Of a stretch of DNA of 10,800 nucleotides, positions 6,788-10,800 are shown one piece after another. The notes beneath the pieces are model-generated. The model saw only the letters and a list, made by a program, of their open reading frames with translations, did not search any database and had not been told where the DNA came from. Origin of the DNA: an uncultured Actinomycetes bacterium (GTDB lineage: Bacteria > Actinomycetota > Actinomycetes > Nanopelagicales > Nanopelagicaceae). Position 1 is the stretch's first letter. Each line of letters opens with the position of its first letter. The position numbers and the translations under genes were made by a program. The stretch lies in the NCBI GenBank assembly GCA_903953805.1, contig CAJBLC010000119.1, forward strand, positions 1-10,800, read 5' to 3'.

Positions 6788-8572
6788 TTAGTGCTGGGTC
6801 GGTAAATCCTTTGGCAGGTGGTCGAGAATGGCGGCGACATAAACACTGCTACCGGCATCGACAAGGTGGACGCCGTCAGGTGCAAAGAATTCTGGATGAC
6901 CTTGAGAGATTGTTGCCCAATCGACCAATTCAACATTCGGATACAGGGTGGCGATGCGACTAATAATTGCATCGTTATCGGCAGCCCATGAACGAGGCAC
7001 TGCGGTATTCACCAGGATCACCTTCGGTTGGCTCTTCAGGAGATCGAGCAAATTCTTCACAGAATCTTCAGTCAGGTGGTTGTTATTTCCCAGATCAAAA
7101 ATGGTGATGCTGTGTGCTACCTGCGACTGATCTTGCTTGACCACATCGATGAGTTCATCAATCTGGCGTCCAACTCTGGCGTTGATAAGTGCGATAGGGA
7201 AATGGGTGGCGAGCTTTTCGTGGATTCCGAGAATGACTGAATCTCCGGTTACCCATAGACCAGGGACTCCCGGTGTCGACGGAGCTGGGGTGGCAAGTGC
7301 AGTTGTCTCATGATTCGTATGAGAGTTCACGCCTAAACGATTTCGATAGAACGCTGCCCAGGAAGCACCAGATGTTGCAAGAAGTACTGTGAGAATTGAG
7401 ATAGCAATCGTTGCCCTGGCGCGCTTTCGAACACGGGGAGTTCGATATTTAAGACCTCGTAAGTAATTAGTGAGCTCACCTCTGCGAATAGGAATCTCAA
7501 TCCAGCGTAGAGAGATATCGGCGAGTGCCAGGACGATCAAAATTCGCGCAGCATTAATAGCCCACTGTGCGCCAGCGAGATCGATACTTGGTCTCGTGAC
7601 TTGAAAGATAACCCAGTGCCAGAGGTAGATGCCATAGGAGCGTTCACCTATCCAGAGCAACCACCGGGAACTCAGAAGTGGTGCAAAACGTGAGGCTGGG
7701 TGCACGAGCGAGATGATGAGCGCACACCCTAAGGCACCAACAACTGGGAAGGCGATCCGGTAGAGCGTTGGATTGCTCTCATCGATAAAGAGAAATGCAC
7801 TAAGCAGTCCAATCAGACCGAGTACACCAATTCCATCAACAAAATCTTGAGCTCTCTGTGAAATGACGGGGGAGAGGTTTTGAGGAACCCAACTAACAGC
7901 AAGAGCTGAACCTAAGAAGAGTCCAATACTGTGAGTGTCAGTACCGAAGTAGATATGGCTAATTTTATTACTCGAGGAACTTGCATCGACTGCAAGAGAG
8001 AAGATAAAGAGCGCAGCGCCAGAAGTTGCTGCAATGAAGAGTGCAACCTTCGCAAGATTTTTCTTACCTACGTATTTCAGCGCTGCGATGAGAATAAGCG
8101 GCCAGATAACGTAAAACTGAAATTCAACTCCGAGCGACCAGGTATGTTGAAGAAGAGGGGGACGGCCAACAGTTTCAAAGTAATTTCGATGAATGGCGAC
8201 AAGGTGCCAGTTATTCGTGCCAGTAAGAACATAGGGAAGATCAGCCAGAAATTGATGAATCGCCTCTGGCGCGAAGGCGGCGATAATAAATGTTGAGCCG
8301 ACCATCATAAAGAGCAGTGCGGGATAGAGCCTGCGCATCCGGGCAAAGAAGAAGACACGTAGATCTAGCGCACTCGATTGGGCGATTGAGTCGAGGATGA
8401 GCCGGGTAATTACGTATCCACTGATTACGAAGAATAGATCGACCCCAAGGAAGCCTCCTGGAATCCAGTTAACTCCAAGGTGATAGAGAAGAACAGCAAA
8501 GACTGCAAGCGCCCGCAGGCCATCAATCGGTTTGATATGACGTTGGGGTACTACCTTCTTTGCGGACGGCAT
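6788..8572 (-). CDS. Acyltransferase 3 (OafA-like) fused to SGNH domain
   Basis: A 594-residue integral membrane protein that most likely O-acetylates an extracytoplasmic glycan. The AT3 domain (about 12-375, some ten spans) has PIDGLRALAV at 15-24 with His31 in the first span, FFVISGY at 46-52, RMRRLYPAL at 77-85 and HTWSLGVEFQFY at 142-153 (His142, Glu149). A further span lies near 388-412, after a basic cluster. The C-terminal SGNH hydrolase-like domain (about 430-594) has all its blocks: GDS with Ser445, DLGNNN at 493-498, and DGVH with Asp566 and His569. AT3-SGNH proteins modify O-antigen, peptidoglycan or other surface polymers; the acceptor here cannot be told. The ATG at 8572 directly follows the TAA of the upstream coiled-coil gene, so translation is probably coupled. 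It is convergent with the H1-like membrane gene. Confidence 0.93.
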   Translation of the reverse strand: MPSAKKVVPQRHIKPIDGLRALAVFAVLLYHLGVNWIPGGFLGVDLFFVISGYVITRLILDSIAQSSALDLRVFFFARMRRLYPALLFMMVGSTFIIAAFAPEAIHQFLADLPYVLTGTNNWHLVAIHRNYFETVGRPPLLQHTWSLGVEFQFYVIWPLILIAALKYVGKKNLAKVALFIAATSGAALFIFSLAVDASSSSNKISHIYFGTDTHSIGLFLGSALAVSWVPQNLSPVISQRAQDFVDGIGVLGLIGLLSAFLFIDESNPTLYRIAFPVVGALGCALIISLVHPASRFAPLLSSRWLLWIGERSYGIYLWHWVIFQVTRPSIDLAGAQWAINAARILIVLALADISLRWIEIPIRRGELTNYLRGLKYRTPRVRKRARATIAISILTVLLATSGASWAAFYRNRLGVNSHTNHETTALATPAPSTPGVPGLWVTGDSVILGIHEKLATHFPIALINARVGRQIDELIDVVKQDQSQVAHSITIFDLGNNNHLTEDSVKNLLDLLKSQPKVILVNTAVPRSWAADNDAIISRIATLYPNVELVDWATISQGHPEFFAPDGVHLVDAGSSVYVAAILDHLPKDLPTQH

Positions 8573-9550
8573 TTACTTTCTAGTGCTCTTCTTTGCCACG
8601 CTCTTCTTAGCAGCCCTTTTAGCAGGTGCCGTTTTGGCCGAACTCTTCTTAGCGACAGGCTTCTTCGTAGCAGTCTTTTTAGCAGGTGCTTTCTTTACAG
8701 TCTTCTTCGCAACTGGTGAACTGTCACTCACTGGCGAATTCTCTTTGGCGCGAGCGCGTGTGAACTCTTTGACAAGTGGCGCACTGTTCTCATCGAGATT
8801 CTCTTCCACTTCATTGGTGAGGGAAGCGAGCTTCTCAAATGCGTGGGAGAGACGTTGACGAGATTGTTCAATTGCTTGTTGTGCAGCTGAGAGAGATTGA
8901 GTTTGAATTTTGTAGAGTCTCTCAGATTCAGAGACGGCCGAGATCAACCAATGACGATAATCAGCAACACTTGCTGTCGCCTCCGCCACCAGCTCATCAG
9001 CCTCATGTTTCGCGCTCGAAGTGATTGCGGCGGCCTCACGCTTCTTGGTGGCGAGCATGGATTCAATATCACTGTGAGTCTGGCTCTTGAGCGCTTCAAC
9101 TTCTCGCGCAGCTGCATCGGCAATTGACTTTGCGCGAAGTTCAGCCTGGTTCTTCATCTCCTGGCTTTCAGATTGTGCAGCTTCTAAATATTTGCGACCA
9201 CGGGATTCTGCCGTTGCCAGAATGGTCTTAGCCTTTGCTTCTGCAGATGCGGTCGCTTCCTGAGCGATGCGTGAGCTCTCAGACAATATCTTTGCAGCGT
9301 GAGCCGATGCGCTCTTCTCGCGACTCTGTGCGGTCTTTACCAAATTCATCGCTGTCTCAGTTGCGAGGATTTCAAACTCTTCGCGAGTCAGCGACGTTAT
9401 ATCTTTGCGAGAGCGGAGATCTGCTAACTGGCTCTCTAATTCGCGAATGCGCTCTAACGCACCGGTCGTTGGAACGTCCCCTGGTGCACTTGTAGTTGGC
9501 GCACTTTCGCCACTAAAGCCAACCCAAGAGAGAAAACCTTTGCGTGCCAT
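8573..9550 (-). CDS. Alanine-rich coiled-coil protein with H1-like Lys/Ala/Pro tail
   Basis: Unrecognised 325-residue cytoplasmic protein. After a short N-terminus (MARKGFLSWVGF) and a Pro/Thr/Ser linker, residues about 30-265 form long Ala/Glu/Lys/Ser-rich heptad helices (RIRELESQLADLRSR, then repeated AEAKAKTIL/AELRAKSIA-type segments). These resemble DivIVA/Scy-type or ATP-synthase-b-like coiled coils. Residues about 281-325 are a basic tail (AKKTVKKAPAKK and similar blocks ending KKSTRK), the same composition as the repeats of the protein encoded at 5806-6717, but less regular. There is no membrane span or signal peptide. I chose ATG 9550: the same frame stays open to 9766, but that extension is low-complexity, overlaps the esterase end and lacks a ribosome binding site, whereas GGA lies seven bases before 9550. 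It abuts the acyltransferase gene. A scaffold or chromosome-organising role is inference. Confidence 0.8.
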   Translation of the reverse strand: MARKGFLSWVGFSGESAPTTSAPGDVPTTGALERIRELESQLADLRSRKDITSLTREEFEILATETAMNLVKTAQSREKSASAHAAKILSESSRIAQEATASAEAKAKTILATAESRGRKYLEAAQSESQEMKNQAELRAKSIADAAAREVEALKSQTHSDIESMLATKKREAAAITSSAKHEADELVAEATASVADYRHWLISAVSESERLYKIQTQSLSAAQQAIEQSRQRLSHAFEKLASLTNEVEENLDENSAPLVKEFTRARAKENSPVSDSSPVAKKTVKKAPAKKTATKKPVAKKSSAKTAPAKRAAKKSVAKKSTRK

Positions 9551-9579
9551 GTGAAATCCGTTCGCTAATCCTCGACTGC

Positions 9580-9611
9580 GCCCGACTGTGTTGGGCAATA
9601 GTGCGATTCTA
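9580..9611 (-). promoter_or_regulatory. Candidate promoter with hairpin in the leader of the coiled-coil gene
   Basis: In the 104-base gap after the esterase, the minus strand has TAGAAT (9611-9606), the same -10-like hexamer as before DUF3039, followed by GCCCAACACAGTCGGGC (9596-9580). That sequence can fold into a seven-pair hairpin with one G-T type mismatch and a three-base loop. Without a T-run it is not a terminator. It would lie at the 5' end of a leader of about 48 bases. No good -35 is visible. Confidence 0.3.
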
Positions 9612-9654
9612 TGGGAGGCCGCGACCCTTGAGGAAGTCGGGTTCTTCGCGCGGG

Positions 9655-10665
9655 CTAGGGGCTGGGAGGAGTGGGTTGTCCCTCTGGCGAGGTGGGAGCA
9701 GCGGTTGGAGTACTTGAAGCAGCAGGGGTGGCGGATGGGGTTGGTAATGGCGGCCACTTCAGCCATGTGGTGAGTAGCAGGGCTTCATTTCCCACAAAGA
9801 TGAATGAATGTCCTCCCGTTGGCGAATGCGTTGTCACAGGAATTTTTAACGCCACTAGCTTCTTGCTCCATCGAGCCATCTCACCGTGAATCGGTTGGGT
9901 GTAGTCATCCTTCGCCTCCGCCAGATACCACCGCAACTGTTTGGCAGCACTCATGAAATTACTTGGGTTCTGAAAATTTAACTTCGCGCTTCCTTTAAAG
10001 GCGCTAGTGAGATCATCGACGAGAAAGTATCCCGCGAAGGTTGAAACCTGGCTAAAGAGATCGGGGTGGTGAAGTGCAATGATCGATGCTCCGTAGCCGC
10101 CCATTGAGAATCCAACAATTGCTCGTTCACTTCTCGTGCGAATGCGTGAGCCTTCCACTGCTGTGATGGCATTTGTCGTGAGCCACGTTTCCACCATCGC
10201 TTTACTATCACTGCTATCTGCCCATTCAGAGTCGAAATGAGTCTTGGCATTTCCATCGGGGAATGCTGCGATAAATGGTTTGGCACCAGATTGAAAAGCT
10301 TTGACGAGTTGGGGCGTCACGCTAGCGATCATTGAAGATGGAGATCCCGGCCAGCCATGGAGAAAATAGACAACGGGAAATGTGCTCGGGTCTTGATTGC
10401 TGATCGGGGGAGTCCAGGTAAAAATATCGCGCATTGGATAATCAACTTCAGGGCTTGAGACTCGAAGATCGACGAGCGTTCCTGAGAGATATTTTTTTGT
10501 GGAGACAGTAGCCACGCTCGGCGGATTCGCTTTAGCACCGCCAAGAAAGATCGTCGGCAGAAGTAGCGCGATCACCGAAAGTGCGAGGAGAATTTTTGGA
10601 AGGGTGCTGGATAAGGGTGAGAGGGCAGGACGAGCAAAGCCGCCAGAGTCCCCTCTCGTTGCCAT
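9655..10665 (-). CDS. Secreted esterase, antigen-85/esterase-D alpha/beta hydrolase family
   Basis: A 336-residue exported protein. After a basic N-terminus, a hydrophobic segment at 25-43 ends in AKA (44-46), suiting either signal peptidase cleavage or membrane anchoring. The alpha/beta-hydrolase domain (about 57-303) has PVVYFLHGWPGSP (the oxyanion region) and the nucleophile elbow GFSMGGYGAS with Ser187. The likely acid is Asp253 or Asp254 in AEAKDDY, and the His is His286 in TGGHSF. The closest known relatives by pattern are PF00756 esterases, which include S-formylglutathione hydrolase and the mycolyltransferases; substrate here is unknown. The last 32 residues (305-336) are a Pro/Thr/Ser-rich tail, unusual for the fold and suggestive of wall association. 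The start is supported by TACAGT five bases upstream of the ATG. It is divergent from the gene at 10740. Confidence 0.88.
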   Translation of the reverse strand: MATRGDSGGFARPALSPLSSTLPKILLALSVIALLLPTIFLGGAKANPPSVATVSTKKYLSGTLVDLRVSSPEVDYPMRDIFTWTPPISNQDPSTFPVVYFLHGWPGSPSSMIASVTPQLVKAFQSGAKPFIAAFPDGNAKTHFDSEWADSSDSKAMVETWLTTNAITAVEGSRIRTRSERAIVGFSMGGYGASIIALHHPDLFSQVSTFAGYFLVDDLTSAFKGSAKLNFQNPSNFMSAAKQLRWYLAEAKDDYTQPIHGEMARWSKKLVALKIPVTTHSPTGGHSFIFVGNEALLLTTWLKWPPLPTPSATPAASSTPTAAPTSPEGQPTPPSP

Positions 10666-10670
10666 ATCTC

Positions 10671-10676
10671 ACTGTA
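10671..10676 (-). promoter_or_regulatory. Candidate -10 element for the esterase
   Basis: TACAGT on the minus strand is followed by GAGAT and the ATG at 10665. The spacing of five is one base shorter than at argF or murI, so a leaderless start is possible but less sure. GAG could also be a poor Shine-Dalgarno. Confidence 0.35.
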
Positions 10677-10727
10677 ACGCGCGTAGATGAGGCCAGTCTC
10701 ATAGTGTGCTGAGAAGAGCGATTGTGA

Positions 10728-10733
10728 GATACT
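10728..10733 (+). promoter_or_regulatory. Candidate -10 element for the right-edge gene
   Basis: GATACT ends six bases before the ATG at 10740. The following bases TGGGCTATG closely match the AGGGCTATG that follows the murI -10 (3548-3556). No Shine-Dalgarno at a usable distance and no evident -35. Confidence 0.4.
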
Positions 10734-10739
10734 TGGGCT

Positions 10740-10800
10740 ATGACGAGCCAGATGAGAAAGAGCGCCTTCGCGGTCTCTGCTGCCTCGATCTTTTTTGCCG
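10740..10800 (+). CDS. Start of an unidentified gene, 3' part outside window
   Basis: Only 20 codons are visible: MTSQMRKSAFAVSAASIFFA, still open at the window edge. A basic start (Arg6, Lys7) followed by a hydrophobic run from residue 9 suggests a signal peptide or first membrane span. The start at 10740 is favoured by the -10-like GATACT six bases upstream; ATG 10752 is an alternative. The gene is divergent from the esterase, 74 bases away, and its identity cannot be judged from this fragment. Confidence 0.55.
   Translation, partial: MTSQMRKSAFAVSAASIFFA

Noticed and set aside
7931..8296. 121-codon plus-strand frame opposite the acyltransferase, with several cysteines
   Set aside because: The minus-strand AT3 motifs explain this region fully; the plus frame has random composition and no ribosome binding site.
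8583..8858. Plus-strand open frame with a hydrophobic FFATLFLAALLAGAVL-type start
   Set aside because: Antisense of the Lys/Ala tail of the coiled-coil gene, the same artefact as at 5799-6248.
9580..9596. GC-rich hairpin as a terminator after the esterase
   Set aside because: No T-run follows it on either strand, so it was kept only as part of a possible leader.
9551..9766. Extra 72 codons upstream in frame with the coiled-coil gene
   Set aside because: The stretch overlaps the end of the esterase gene, has a Cys/Arg/His-rich composition unlike the rest, and lacks a ribosome binding site; ATG 9550 is a better start.

Overview
The window looks like chromosomal DNA of an actinobacterium (Actinomycetota) with a moderate, roughly 50 % GC content. 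The main evidence is the run clpS – DUF2017 – murI – rph – rdgB, which is an actinobacterial neighbourhood. It is supported by a DUF3039 gene, the actinobacterial form of the ClpS motif (WDDPVNLMSYV), and two proteins with mycobacterial-style Lys/Ala/Pro tails. The moderate GC, short spacers and streamlined operons would fit a small-genome freshwater lineage (Nanopelagicales/acI or similar), but that placement is inference. I see no mobile elements, CRISPR arrays, tRNA or rRNA, and no gene-free stretch longer than about 105 bases.

Layout. At the left edge is the 5' two thirds of argF (minus strand, running off the window). Only 30 bp separate it from a divergent, tightly packed run on the plus strand: a small DUF3039 protein, a secreted family-18 glycosidase, clpS and DUF2017. 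Their junctions are stop-GTG with no gap, ATGA and TAATG, which suggests translational coupling. A second transcription unit may start exactly at murI, followed by rph and rdgB. Next comes a gene with its own strong Shine-Dalgarno. It encodes an unusual membrane protein: five 18-residue histone-H1-like Lys/Ala/Pro repeats, one membrane span, a Ser/Ala/Thr linker and an FN3-like outer domain. It ends at a clear intrinsic terminator.

The right part is on the minus strand, read from right to left: a secreted esterase of the antigen-85/esterase-D fold, a long coiled-coil protein with a Lys/Ala/Pro tail, and, directly abutting it, an integral-membrane O-acyltransferase with a C-terminal SGNH domain. 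At the right edge a plus-strand gene begins, divergent from the esterase, and only its first 20 codons are visible.

How the genes fit together. Several products act on the cell envelope: MurI makes D-glutamate for peptidoglycan, GH18 and the esterase are exported, and the AT3-SGNH protein modifies extracytoplasmic glycans. Two others, the membrane-anchored H1-like protein and the coiled-coil protein with an H1-like tail, lie either side of the terminator and the acyltransferase. They could link DNA to the envelope or to a cytoskeletal scaffold, which is the most interesting hypothesis here. A second theme is promoter layout: at five starts a -10-like hexamer ends 5 to 7 bases before the ATG, so these genes are probably expressed from leaderless mRNAs.
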